Assembly (NCBI GenBank): GCA_051877855.1
Contig: JBJEJH010000051.1
Location: forward strand, 1 to 64,000
Reading direction: 5' to 3'
Length of the DNA stretch: 64,000 nt
DNA from: MGBC120314 sp051877855
Lineage (GTDB): Bacteria > Bacillota > Clostridia > Lachnospirales > Lachnospiraceae
Position numbers and translations under genes: made by a program. Under the pieces are notes generated by a model, which had not been told where the DNA came from, did not search any database, and saw nothing but the letters and a program-made list of their open reading frames with translations. Position 1 is the first letter of the stretch; every line of letters starts with the position of its first letter. This document shows positions 26,410 to 35,440 of this stretch, piece by piece.

Positions 26410-27782
26410 AACTTTGGGGAGGACGTTTTACCAAGGAAACCAACCAGTTAGTTCACAACTTTAACGCATCGATCTCATACGATCAGCGTTTTTACAAACA
26501 GGATATTGAAGGAAGCATCGCTCATGTAACGATGCTTGCCAAGCAGGGTATTCTTTCTTCGGAAGACCGCTTTGCCATCGTAAATGCACTTCAGCAAATT
26601 AAGGATGATATCGAAAGCGGAAAATTACTGATCAGTGAGGAATATGAAGATATTCACAGCTTCGTGGAAGCAACCCTTATTGAGCGTATCGGCGAGGCCG
26701 GAAAGCGTCTCCATACCGGCAGAAGCCGTAACGACCAGGTTGCCCTGGATATGCGTCTTTACACAAGAGATGAGGTAAAGGCCATCGACGAACTGTTAAA
26801 GGAACTTTTGAAGGTTATTCTTCGTATCATGGAAGAAAACCTTACTACTTACATGCCGGGCTTCACACATTTACAGAAAGCACAGCCCGTTACCGTAGCA
26901 CATCATTTTGGTGCTTACTTTGAGATGTTCCGTCGTGACCGCTCACGTCTTTCGGATATCTATGACCGAATGAACTACTGTCCTCTCGGAGCCGGGGCAC
27001 TGGCAGGAACCACCTATCCGCTGGATCGTGATTACACCGCTGAATTATTACATTTTGACGGTGCAACCTTAAACAGTATGGATTCGGTATCCGATCGTGA
27101 TTATCTCATCGAATTCTTAAGTGCCTTGTCCACCATTATGATGCATTTAAGTAGATTTTCAGAGGAAATTATTATCTGGAACTCCAACGAATACCGTTTT
27201 GTTGAATTGGATGATTCCTATAGTACCGGAAGTAGTATCATGCCACAGAAAAAAAATCCGGATATCGCCGAGCTGGTTCGCGGTAAGACCGGACGTGTCT
27301 ATGGTGCTTTAATGTCCATGTTAACAACCATGAAGGGAATTCCTCTTGCTTACAACAAGGATATGCAGGAAGATAAGGAATTTACCTTTGACGCCATTGA
27401 CACCACCAAGGGTTGTATCGCACTCTTTACCGGTATGATTGATACAATGAAGTTCAACACCCAGATCATGGAAGACAGTGCAAAGAACGGATTTACCAAT
27501 GCTACGGATGCTGCAGACTATCTCGTAAATCATGGTGTAGCCTTCCGTGATGCCCATGGTATTGTAGGCCGGTTAGTTCTTTATTGTATTGATAAGCAAA
27601 TTGCATTAGATGATATGTCCCTGGAGGAATTTAAGGCAATCAGCCCTGTTTTTGAAGAGGATATCTATGAAGCCATCTCTCTTAAGACCTGTGTGGAGAA
27701 GCGTCTCACCAAGGGTGCGCCAAGCAAGAAGGCCATGAGTGAAGCTGTGGCTGCCTGCAAAAAGTATCTTGAGGAGAACTAA
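26406..27782 (+). CDS. argH: Argininosuccinate lyase
   Basis: A 458-residue enzyme of the fumarase/aspartase superfamily that splits argininosuccinate to arginine and fumarate. The signature GSSIMPQKKNPD and the N-terminal LWGGRF are diagnostic. The ATG overlaps the yfhO stop (ATGA), with AGGAGG ten bases upstream, so arginine synthesis is translationally tied to a cell-surface glycosylation operon. argG is not adjacent. A strong hairpin follows the gene. Confidence 0.97.
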   Translation: MKLWGGRFTKETNQLVHNFNASISYDQRFYKQDIEGSIAHVTMLAKQGILSSEDRFAIVNALQQIKDDIESGKLLISEEYEDIHSFVEATLIERIGEAGKRLHTGRSRNDQVALDMRLYTRDEVKAIDELLKELLKVILRIMEENLTTYMPGFTHLQKAQPVTVAHHFGAYFEMFRRDRSRLSDIYDRMNYCPLGAGALAGTTYPLDRDYTAELLHFDGATLNSMDSVSDRDYLIEFLSALSTIMMHLSRFSEEIIIWNSNEYRFVELDDSYSTGSSIMPQKKNPDIAELVRGKTGRVYGALMSMLTTMKGIPLAYNKDMQEDKEFTFDAIDTTKGCIALFTGMIDTMKFNTQIMEDSAKNGFTNATDAADYLVNHGVAFRDAHGIVGRLVLYCIDKQIALDDMSLEEFKAISPVFEEDIYEAISLKTCVEKRLTKGAPSKKAMSEAVAACKKYLEEN

Positions 27783-27845
27783 AAAAGAAATGGATGAACA
27801 TAAACCGATCCGCCGGATTAATTTACGTTCATCCATTTTTATTTT
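27781..27845. terminator. Bidirectional terminator between argH and the hydrogenase gene
   Basis: A 12-bp perfect stem, AAATGGATGAAC (27788-27799) with GTTCATCCATTT (27827-27838), an inner short stem, a T run on the plus side and a T run on the minus side (AAAAAAG on plus). It can stop both convergent transcripts. Confidence 0.92.
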
Positions 27846-27868
27846 ACTAAAAATTCAAATTACAATCA

Positions 27869-29575
27869 TTAATACTCTACATGAAGTAACTCATGGGCCT
27901 TATGACTCAACGGCTTCTCTAAGAAGTTCTTGTAGCACTCTGTGATTTCCGGATTCTCATGAGAGAAACGAATCGCACTGTTTTTATCAAGGTTATAAAG
28001 CACAGCGGATCTTGCAGCAACATCCGCACCACCATCGTGGATTGGCTGTCCTCCGCCGTTGATACATCCACCCGGACATGCCATAATTTCTACGAAATCA
28101 TAATCGCATGTTCCCTTCTCAACCTGCTCCATAATCTTTCTTGCATTGGCAAGTCCACTTGCCACGGCAATCTTGATCTTGGTTCCGTCGATATCAACTT
28201 CAGCTTCCCTGATACCATCAAGGCCTCTTACGTACTTGAATGCATCCGGATCCGGATTTTTTCCGGTTACCAGGAAGTATGCACTACGAAGGGCTGCCTC
28301 CATTACACCACCGGTTGCACCAAAGATTACACCGGCACCGGTATATACTCCCAATGGCTTATCGAAGTCTTCTTCCGGCGCTTCTTCCGGCTTAATATAA
28401 TATGCTTTTAAGAGTCTTGCAACCTCTCTTGTGGTAAGAACTGCATCGACATCTCTTCCGGTCTTACATGCATCCATACCCTCCAAAGTGATTTCTCTCT
28501 TCTTAGATACACATGGCATAAATGAAACCACGAAAATCTTCTCCGGATCAACGCCAAGTAACTGTGCATAATAAGACTTAGCAATGGCACCAAACATCTG
28601 CTGTGGTGACTTTGCTGAAGAAAGTCTATTGGCATACTTTGGATACTGGGTCTTCATAAAACTTACCCAGCCCGGACAACATGAAGTAAACATCGGAACC
28701 TTGGATTCCTTGATTTCAGGAAGACGCTGTAAAAACTCACTTCCCTCTTCCATAATGGTAAGGTCTGCAGAGAAGTTGGTATCAAAGATATAATCAAAAC
28801 CAATCTTACGAAGGCTTCCTACCAGACGTTTTTCTGTTGCAATATCTCTTGAGATACCAAAGTCCTCACCCCATGCAGAACGAACCGCCGGTGCAATCTG
28901 AACGATGGTAATCTTCTCCGGATCTTCCACTGCCTCAAGAACCTTTCCTACATCATCCCGTTCTCTTAACGCACCCACCGGACAATTGACAATACACTGA
29001 CCACAAAGTGAACAATCCGAGTCTTCAATCTTCTTTCCGGTACCAACATTAACGGTGGTTCTGGAACCTGTGTTAACCACATCCCAGATATTCAGGCTCT
29101 GCACCTTGTCACACACCTGTACGCAACGCATACATTTGATACACTTACTTGCATCACGAATTAACGGAAAGTCCTTATTTACTTCAGTTCTTTCCGGATG
29201 CACATCATACGGCATATCCGAAATATTAAGATCATGTGCCACTCTCTGCAGTGAACAGTTCTCACTGCGGATACAGGTTGCACACTGGAAATTATGCTGA
29301 GAAAGAATCAGCTTAACATTGGTCTTACGGGCTAATCGTGCCTTCTGGCTATGGGTATATACCTTCATACCATCCTTGACAACGCTGTTACATGCTGTAA
29401 CACAACGATCCATACCCTCTACTTCAACTACACATACTCTACAGGCACCAATTTCATTGATTTCCTTCAGGAAACAAAGTGTAGGAATATAAATTCCAAC
29501 GGACTTTGCTGCATCTAAGATTGTGGTGCCTTCCTCTACTGATACAGGAACATCATTAATAAATAAATTTACCAT
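27869..29575 (-). CDS. hydA: [FeFe] hydrogenase, CpI-like modular type
   Basis: A 568-residue enzyme with the full set of cofactor sites. [2Fe-2S]: Cys34, 45, 48, 62. His-ligated cluster: His94, Cys98, 101, 107. Two [4Fe-4S]: Cys145-155 and Cys188-198. H-cluster: TSCCPGW (Cys299 for proton relay, Cys300), MPC (Cys355) and MACPGGC (Cys500, Cys504). It makes or consumes H2 in the cytosol. Its ATG overlaps by seven bases the stop of the GltD-like gene, its likely electron partner. It is the last gene of the run and is followed by the bidirectional terminator. Confidence 0.96.
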   Translation of the reverse strand: MVNLFINDVPVSVEEGTTILDAAKSVGIYIPTLCFLKEINEIGACRVCVVEVEGMDRCVTACNSVVKDGMKVYTHSQKARLARKTNVKLILSQHNFQCATCIRSENCSLQRVAHDLNISDMPYDVHPERTEVNKDFPLIRDASKCIKCMRCVQVCDKVQSLNIWDVVNTGSRTTVNVGTGKKIEDSDCSLCGQCIVNCPVGALRERDDVGKVLEAVEDPEKITIVQIAPAVRSAWGEDFGISRDIATEKRLVGSLRKIGFDYIFDTNFSADLTIMEEGSEFLQRLPEIKESKVPMFTSCCPGWVSFMKTQYPKYANRLSSAKSPQQMFGAIAKSYYAQLLGVDPEKIFVVSFMPCVSKKREITLEGMDACKTGRDVDAVLTTREVARLLKAYYIKPEEAPEEDFDKPLGVYTGAGVIFGATGGVMEAALRSAYFLVTGKNPDPDAFKYVRGLDGIREAEVDIDGTKIKIAVASGLANARKIMEQVEKGTCDYDFVEIMACPGGCINGGGQPIHDGGADVAARSAVLYNLDKNSAIRFSHENPEITECYKNFLEKPLSHKAHELLHVEY

Positions 29576-31404
29576 CGATCTTTTCTACCTCCCCTGAATG
29601 ATCCATATCCAAAATGATCACAACGCAGGCATCTTCCAGCTTCCTGGCAAGCTTCCTCGCAAGTCATTGATAATTCAATTGGTTCAAAATCCTTCTTGCG
29701 CTCACTTGCATCACGGAATGCAAGCTCAACTCTGCCGCAAGGAGTCTTATCTTCATAATTCGGTGCAGGAATATCAATATCGTTAACGATTTCATGATGG
29801 AATCCCAGATATTCATCAATATTCGCTGCCGCAACCTTACCTGCTGCAATGGCACGGATAACGGTTGCAGGGCCGGTTACACAGTCACCACCGGCAAAAA
29901 TACCCGGAAGATCCTTGATCTCACTGCTGTTTAAGGCATCGATTGCGCCACGCTTCACACCGATACCAAAATCCTCAAAAGGCTTTGAAACAATACCCTG
30001 ACCAATTGCAACGAGAATCAGGTCACATTCCATACGCTCTTGTGGGAGCGAAGCAGACTTTGCTGATGGTCTGCCGCCATTGATGGTGCTGATCATCTGT
30101 GGCTGTACAATCAGAGCCTTTACATTATTATTCTCATCGGTTTCAATGCGGACAGGGGACTTTAATTCGATTACCTCACAACCCTCTGCCTCTGCACCTT
30201 CCACTTCTTCCTTCAGTGCTGTCATATCCGCCTTACGTCTGCGGTATACGATGCTGACACGCTCTGCGCCAAGTCTCATGGCTGAACGTGCAACGTCCAT
30301 TGCTACATTACCGCCACCAACGACGATAACTCTCTTACCGGAGTAATCCGGCATATCCTCATCACCGATACGGCGAAGCATCTCAACTGCAGAGATAACG
30401 CCAACGGCATTTTCTTCTCCTTCAATGCCAAGCTTCTTATCGGTATGTGCACCAATGGAAATGTAAACCGCATCATACTGGGACTTAAGATCCACAAGAG
30501 AAATGTCCGTTCCGATGCTGACTTCTGTCTTCACTTCGATTCCTGCTGAAAGAATCGCATTAATATCGGATTCCAGCTTCTTTCTCGGAAGTCTGTAATT
30601 CGGTATACCGTAACGAAGCATTCCGCCTAATTTCTTTCTCTGCTCATAAACGGTAACCTTATGTCCCATCAAAGCAAGATAATAAGCGGCACTAAGTCCT
30701 CCCGGACCACCGCCGATGACAGCTACCTTCTTACCGGTTGCCGGTGCGCACTCAGGGATTGGCACATCCCCTGCCATCTCAACAGCAACTTTCTTCATTC
30801 CACGAATGTTAACCGGTGCATCAACCATGGTTCTCTTGCATCGATTCTCACATGGATGCTCACAAATCAATGCACAGGTAACCGGCATTGGATTATCCTT
30901 ACGAATTAAGCGGACTGCATCCGCATATCTCTTCTCTGCAACCAATGCGATATATCCCGGAATGTCCACCCCGGCCGGACATAACGATACACACGGCACC
31001 GGCTGATTACTGTTACATACACAATGATGCTCCTTAATATGAGCCTCAAAATCATCCATACATCCTTCAACACATTTTAAAACCGTCTTTGCTGCCTCAA
31101 ATCCGATGGCACAGTCTGCTGTCTCATAGATTCCCTGTGCGGTAAGTTTAATTACATTCACAGTCTCCATGGTTGCATTACCATTTAATACATCTTCCAT
31201 CAAATGAACCAGCTGGTCCAAACCGACACGACATGGTACACATTTACCACATGACTGTGCCAGACACATTTTAACAAAGGAACATGCCAAATCTACGGAA
31301 CAAAGTCCCGGAGGGCTGGCAACGATTCTTCTTTCCAGATCAGAATAAAGAGCTTCTACTGTGATCTGTGCCTTATCCTTTGTCTTGATACTTAATCTGC
31401 TCAT
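29569..31404 (-). CDS. NuoF-tail/GltD fusion NAD(P)H oxidoreductase linked to the hydrogenase
   Basis: A 611-residue flavoprotein. Residues 30-115 carry SCGKCVPCR (Cys52, 55, 58) and a later Cys98, the [4Fe-4S]-binding tail of NuoF/HydB-type subunits. Then comes a GltD-like part: a Cys-rich region (CVSLCPAG, CEHPCENRC) for two [4Fe-4S] clusters, the FAD site GGGPGGLSAAYYL and a second Rossmann site GGGNVAMDVARSA for NAD(P)H. It likely passes electrons between NAD(P)H and the hydrogenase. A glutamate synthase role is unlikely because no gltB is present. The gene starts 22 bases after an ABC ATPase gene. Confidence 0.88.
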   Translation of the reverse strand: MSRLSIKTKDKAQITVEALYSDLERRIVASPPGLCSVDLACSFVKMCLAQSCGKCVPCRVGLDQLVHLMEDVLNGNATMETVNVIKLTAQGIYETADCAIGFEAAKTVLKCVEGCMDDFEAHIKEHHCVCNSNQPVPCVSLCPAGVDIPGYIALVAEKRYADAVRLIRKDNPMPVTCALICEHPCENRCKRTMVDAPVNIRGMKKVAVEMAGDVPIPECAPATGKKVAVIGGGPGGLSAAYYLALMGHKVTVYEQRKKLGGMLRYGIPNYRLPRKKLESDINAILSAGIEVKTEVSIGTDISLVDLKSQYDAVYISIGAHTDKKLGIEGEENAVGVISAVEMLRRIGDEDMPDYSGKRVIVVGGGNVAMDVARSAMRLGAERVSIVYRRRKADMTALKEEVEGAEAEGCEVIELKSPVRIETDENNNVKALIVQPQMISTINGGRPSAKSASLPQERMECDLILVAIGQGIVSKPFEDFGIGVKRGAIDALNSSEIKDLPGIFAGGDCVTGPATVIRAIAAGKVAAANIDEYLGFHHEIVNDIDIPAPNYEDKTPCGRVELAFRDASERKKDFEPIELSMTCEEACQEAGRCLRCDHFGYGSFRGGRKDRW

Positions 31405-31426
31405 CCTATCCCTCTTTCCTATGATG

Positions 31427-32068
31427 TTATGACAATCGAATTATTTTGTCCGGCTGAAAAAAATCCACCTCCGCCATGTCATGTGTGATAATGAACAGAA
31501 TCCGATTCTTCTTCTGTTCCTTCACATATGCCATCGTGGAAAGTTTGCTCCCTTCATCCAGACCCTTAAAAGGTTCGTCCATAAATATCGCTGAGGAATC
31601 ACTCATGAGCCCTCTTAAAATCGCAGCCCTGCGTTTCATTCCGCCACTATATTCCTGCACCCTTTTAAAAAAAGCGTCCTCAGGAAGAATCTTTACAAAC
31701 TCTTTTCGCACCTCTTCTTTGGTACAATTTGTCACCAACCGGATATTATCCGTAATGTCAAACTGTTCCAGAAGACGATCCTCCTGAAACACTGTTGAAA
31801 ACCTCTCCGTATTACATTTTACAACACCTGAGCTACCTTTTTCAAGACCCAGTATTATGCGTAAAAGCGTTGTTTTTCCAATTCCCGAAGGTCCTGTCAC
31901 AAAAACCGTGTCCCCGGGGGCTATTTCGAAGCTTAAATGATCCAGAATTTTCTGTTCTCCGTAGTATTTGGACAAATTTTCAACCACAATTGCAGGGGTT
32001 TCTTTCAATGTTTCATTTTCTGTGGAAACATTCTCCGAAACCTCCGTTAAAATTCTATCTTGTCTCAT
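31427..32068 (-). CDS. ABC transporter ATPase, NitT/TauT type
   Basis: A 213-residue nucleotide-binding subunit: Walker A GPSGIGKTT, signature YSGGMKRR, Walker B AIFMDEP and the switch His in ITHD. It is a little shorter than usual and has a 25-residue N-terminal extension. It overlaps the permease gene by 14 bases. The set energises uptake of a small solute bound by the lipoprotein encoded two genes upstream. The substrate is unknown. Confidence 0.9.
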   Translation of the reverse strand: MRQDRILTEVSENVSTENETLKETPAIVVENLSKYYGEQKILDHLSFEIAPGDTVFVTGPSGIGKTTLLRIILGLEKGSSGVVKCNTERFSTVFQEDRLLEQFDITDNIRLVTNCTKEEVRKEFVKILPEDAFFKRVQEYSGGMKRRAAILRGLMSDSSAIFMDEPFKGLDEGSKLSTMAYVKEQKKNRILFIITHDMAEVDFFQPDKIIRLS

Positions 32069-32837
32069 ACTTTTGTCCTCCCGCTGTGTTTCTTCCTACC
32101 ACCAGACGATCCAGCCCTCGGATCAGGTATATCATTACCCGTTCACAAATATACCCTGCCGTGACGATAATAAAAGTCCAAGCAAAGAGATCTGTAATTT
32201 CCAGATAGATCTTGGATTTGTAAAGCATTTCTCCCAGAGAATGGGAAGGCACTCCAATAAGTTCTGCGGCCACACCGGCACGTATACACATTCCAACCGC
32301 CACCTTTGCAAACTCTGCCATCCGGTCACACAGAACAGGAAGGTACACGTAACGGAATTGCTTCCAGGGTGTAACCCGAAAGACCTTAAGCATCTCCAAT
32401 ATCCCTACGTCAATGCCATTAAGCGCAGAAAGAACCTCAAAATACATCATGGGAAAAGCTACAAATCCGGCAATAAAGATCGAAATTTTTGCGGATGAAA
32501 ACCATGCGAGACAGAGTATGATAATCGATGCAATGGGTACCGACTTCATAAATAAAAGCAAAGGACCCAATCCATCCCGGATTACCGGGCACCGCCAGGA
32601 TAACAGCGCAAAGATGTTGGCCAGAAACAAGGATACCAGAAAACCGGACATAATCTTTGACATGGTCTGTAGAATAATTGAATATGTATGATTCTGCACA
32701 AGAAGCCGGATCAGACACTGTAAAGTGTCCACCGGCCCCGCCAGGAACAGGGGTTCATTTACAAGCATGTAAATCCCCTGCCATAGAATCATCCAAAAAC
32801 CTATAATTGTAATTTTCTTAATTAGTTTATTGTGCAT
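32055..32837 (-). CDS. ABC transporter permease, NitT/TauT type
   Basis: A 260-residue BPD-type inner-membrane permease with about six hydrophobic segments and an EAA-like loop near IGVPSHSLGEML. I give the ATG at 32837, which overlaps the binding-protein stop by 11 bases; an in-frame ATG at 32852 is possible. It forms the channel for the adjacent ATPase and binding protein. Confidence 0.87.
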   Translation of the reverse strand: MHNKLIKKITIIGFWMILWQGIYMLVNEPLFLAGPVDTLQCLIRLLVQNHTYSIILQTMSKIMSGFLVSLFLANIFALLSWRCPVIRDGLGPLLLFMKSVPIASIIILCLAWFSSAKISIFIAGFVAFPMMYFEVLSALNGIDVGILEMLKVFRVTPWKQFRYVYLPVLCDRMAEFAKVAVGMCIRAGVAAELIGVPSHSLGEMLYKSKIYLEITDLFAWTFIIVTAGYICERVMIYLIRGLDRLVVGRNTAGGQKYETR

Positions 32838-33861
32838 TGAAGTAAAAATCATCCCCCGGAAGCTGTCCACCTACGGATGATGGCTCCTGTTCATATAATA
32901 CCTGAAGATAATTCGAAAGCTTAGCCTTCATCTCATCACCCTCAATAAATACTAAGTTACAATATGGAATTGCCTGCTTGGCAATCGCTGCCTTGACAAT
33001 ATCATACTCTTCTACCACAACAGACATTTCTTCTGCATTGGCATTGACATAGTCAACACTTGCTTTCTGATCCGCCAGGAACTTCTCAACAGCCTGTGGA
33101 TGTGCCTTGGCAAATTCCTTATTCACAATCGTTACACCCGTAAGCATATCCGGCCACTCTTTGGCCAGACTGATATTAACCTGAAGTCCTTCTAACTGTG
33201 CCTTAGCAGAGGTTACAAACGGCTGTGGAATCACTGCAACGGCATTTTTATCACCTTTTAATGCAGCAATGATTTCTGTGGATTCCGCTTTGAACTCCAG
33301 GGTCATATCCGCCGCACTCATATTGTGGTCTGCAAGAATTTTATTCAGTGCAAATTCCGGTGTCGTTCCCTTACCGGTCATATAAACGGTCTTGCCCTTA
33401 AGATCTTCAATGGATGTAAGCTTTTCATCAAAGCTTACCACATAGAGAACTCCTAAGGTATTTACATCCATTACCGCAATCTTACCTTCCGTCTTCTTGT
33501 AAAGCACTGCTGCAAGATTTGCCGGAATGCTGGCAACATCTACCGAACCATTCACTACCAATGGAACGATTTCATCCGCAGCTGTATAGATATTAAAGTC
33601 ATAACTTCCATCATTATCCTTCATCATCTTAACCATACCAATGGAGGTTGGTCCCTTTAAAGATGCCACTGAAATCACCACATCATCGGCCACAGCCTCT
33701 GTTGCAGCACTTTCTGTCGTTACATTTTCTGTGGTTGTCTCCTGCTTTGTTTCCTCTGCCCCACCGGTCTGTGTATTGTCTGCCCCATTCGACGCACAAC
33801 CTGCAAAAATCATTGTTGCCATACAGACCATACCAAGAATTCTAGCAATTTTCTTTTTCAT
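32827..33861 (-). CDS. ABC transporter substrate-binding lipoprotein, NitT/TauT type
   Basis: A 344-residue lipoprotein with lipobox FAGC (Cys22), a Thr/Glu-rich linker to about residue 60, then a periplasmic-binding-protein type 2 fold of the NMT1/SsuA-like group (SLKGPTSIGMVKM, NGSVDVASIP). Relatives bind sulfonates, thiamine pyrimidines, nitrate or phthalates, so the ligand is open. AAGGAG precedes the ATG. It lies 30 bases after folA and leads into the permease, ATPase, GltD-like and hydrogenase genes. Confidence 0.87.
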   Translation of the reverse strand: MKKKIARILGMVCMATMIFAGCASNGADNTQTGGAEETKQETTTENVTTESAATEAVADDVVISVASLKGPTSIGMVKMMKDNDGSYDFNIYTAADEIVPLVVNGSVDVASIPANLAAVLYKKTEGKIAVMDVNTLGVLYVVSFDEKLTSIEDLKGKTVYMTGKGTTPEFALNKILADHNMSAADMTLEFKAESTEIIAALKGDKNAVAVIPQPFVTSAKAQLEGLQVNISLAKEWPDMLTGVTIVNKEFAKAHPQAVEKFLADQKASVDYVNANAEEMSVVVEEYDIVKAAIAKQAIPYCNLVFIEGDEMKAKLSNYLQVLYEQEPSSVGGQLPGDDFYFNAQ

Positions 33862-33891
33862 TTTTTCTTTTCTCCTTATACACTCTTTTAT

Positions 33892-34395
33892 TTAAAAATC
33901 CTTTGGATTGCGATTCTCATACTTCTTAAAATAGTATTCCAGATCAAAATAAGTATGTTCATCACTGGAATCGGTTACACTCCAGTCCGGATCTTCATCC
34001 AGATTCGGAAAATAGGTATCCGCCTCATATTCATACTCAATCTTCGTCACATGGGCTACGCTGCAATATGGAAGCATCTGACGATAAATGGTCTCTCCAC
34101 CGATTACATACACATCCTCCGAATCATATTGCTTAAGCATCGACAGTGCTTCTTCCACACTATGACAAATCAGGACGCCCTCTTTCTCATAGTTTTCATT
34201 GGCGGTGATAACAATATTCACACGATTCTTCAATGGATTTCCACCGGGAAAACTCTCCAGGGTCTTTCTTCCCATCACAACCACCTTTCCGGTGGTCTCA
34301 CTGCGGAATAACTTCATATCCTCCGGAATGCTTACCAGAAGATCTCCACGATAGCCAATGGCCCAATTCTTATCTACTGCTACGATTAAGTTCAT
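33892..34395 (-). CDS. folA: Dihydrofolate reductase
   Basis: A 167-residue enzyme that reduces dihydrofolate to tetrahydrofolate with NADPH. Visible motifs are IVAVDKNWAIGYRGDLL, VVMGRKTLESFPGG and YVIGGETIYRQ. I chose the ATG at 34395 with AGGAG ten bases upstream; a GTG at 34401 is also in frame. It follows thyA by about 47 bases, the common thyA-folA pairing that recycles the folate oxidised by ThyA. Confidence 0.94.
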   Translation of the reverse strand: MNLIVAVDKNWAIGYRGDLLVSIPEDMKLFRSETTGKVVVMGRKTLESFPGGNPLKNRVNIVITANENYEKEGVLICHSVEEALSMLKQYDSEDVYVIGGETIYRQMLPYCSVAHVTKIEYEYEADTYFPNLDEDPDWSVTDSSDEHTYFDLEYYFKKYENRNPKDF

Positions 34396-34442
34396 CTTCA
34401 CATTTCTCCTATTTTATATTTCCACACATTTTCCCGATCCTG

Positions 34443-35291
34443 CTACACTGCAATAGGAATATTGGTAATCTGCGGTCCTGTCACATAATTTTCCACGGTA
34501 AAATCATCCCTCGTAAATGCATAAAAATCCTTGATATCCGGATTCATCTTAAAAATCGGTGCATCATAGGTTGGTCTTGCAATCAGTTCCTCAATCAGAG
34601 GAATATGACGGTCGTAAATATGTGCATCTGCAATCACATGTACCAGTTCTCCGGCTTCCATATCACACACCTGCGCCAACATATGAACCAGCACAGCATA
34701 CTGACATACATTCCAGTTATTTGCTGCAAGTACATCCTGAGAACGTTGATTCAGGATAGCATTCAGTTTCAACTTACCGGTTTCCTTGTCCGGTGTCACA
34801 TTAAAAGTCATACTATAAGCACATGGATACAGATTCATCTCATGAAGATCCTGATGCACATAGATATTGGTCATAATACGACGGCTGTATGGATTGTTCT
34901 TAAGATCATAGATCACGCGATCCACCTGATCCATCATTCCCTCCTTGTACTGGTGCTTTACACCTAACTGATAGCCGTATGCCTTACCGATGGAACCGGT
35001 TTCATCCGCCCATTCATCCCAGATATGGGGCTTTAAATCATGAATATTATTGGACTTCGCCTGCCAGATCCATAAGATTTCATCAATACAACTCTTGATC
35101 GCCGTCTTGCGCAGTGTAATTGCCGGAAATTCCTTGGAAAGGTCATAGCGGTTCACCACGCCGAACTTCTTAATTGTATAGGCCGGTGTTCCGTCCTCCC
35201 ACTTCGGGCGAACCTTCTCCCCTTCGGTAGATACACCGTTTTCCAAAATATCTTTACACATCCCGATAAATATCTGATCTGCCAAACTCAT
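34443..35291 (-). CDS. thyA: Thymidylate synthase ThyA, divergent active-site surroundings
   Basis: A 282-residue enzyme that methylates dUMP using methylene-THF. The nucleophile is Cys157 in LYPCAYSM, followed by LNQRSQD for substrate binding and an HIYDRH segment. Compared with E. coli (PCH and RSCD) the residue after the nucleophile is Ala rather than His, and RSCD reads RSQD. The catalytic Cys and Arg are kept, so activity is likely. GGAG lies eight bases before the ATG. It is upstream of folA in the same unit. Confidence 0.9.
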   Translation of the reverse strand: MSLADQIFIGMCKDILENGVSTEGEKVRPKWEDGTPAYTIKKFGVVNRYDLSKEFPAITLRKTAIKSCIDEILWIWQAKSNNIHDLKPHIWDEWADETGSIGKAYGYQLGVKHQYKEGMMDQVDRVIYDLKNNPYSRRIMTNIYVHQDLHEMNLYPCAYSMTFNVTPDKETGKLKLNAILNQRSQDVLAANNWNVCQYAVLVHMLAQVCDMEAGELVHVIADAHIYDRHIPLIEELIARPTYDAPIFKMNPDIKDFYAFTRDDFTVENYVTGPQITNIPIAV

Positions 35292-35330
35292 GATAATGTC
35301 TCCTCTATTCTATATTTTCTTTTCGTCACC

Positions 35331-35371
35331 CTACATGAAGATAAGTTTGTGTATAATATTATCTTATGTAG
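35331..35371. repeat. Solo or collapsed copy of the palindromic element end
   Basis: CTACATGAAGATAA, then GTTTGTGTATAAT, joined directly to ATTATCTTATGTAG. The outer 14 bases on each side are inverted repeats with one extra base. The GTTTGTGTATAAT and ATTATCTTATGTA parts match the end and right flank of the full elements at 48515-48639 and 51731-51855, but the palindromic interior is missing. It lies between thyA and hflX. Confidence 0.7.
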
Positions 35372-35440
35372 TTGATGATTTATTTAACAAACATCCACGA
35401 TTTTTTTTGTAATACCAGCGCCGATTACGTCACAATTTTA

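Noticed and set aside
29569..31404. Glutamate synthase small subunit
   Set aside because: The GltD-like module is fused to a NuoF-type iron-sulfur tail and overlaps a hydrogenase gene, with no gltB nearby, so a hydrogenase electron partner is more likely.
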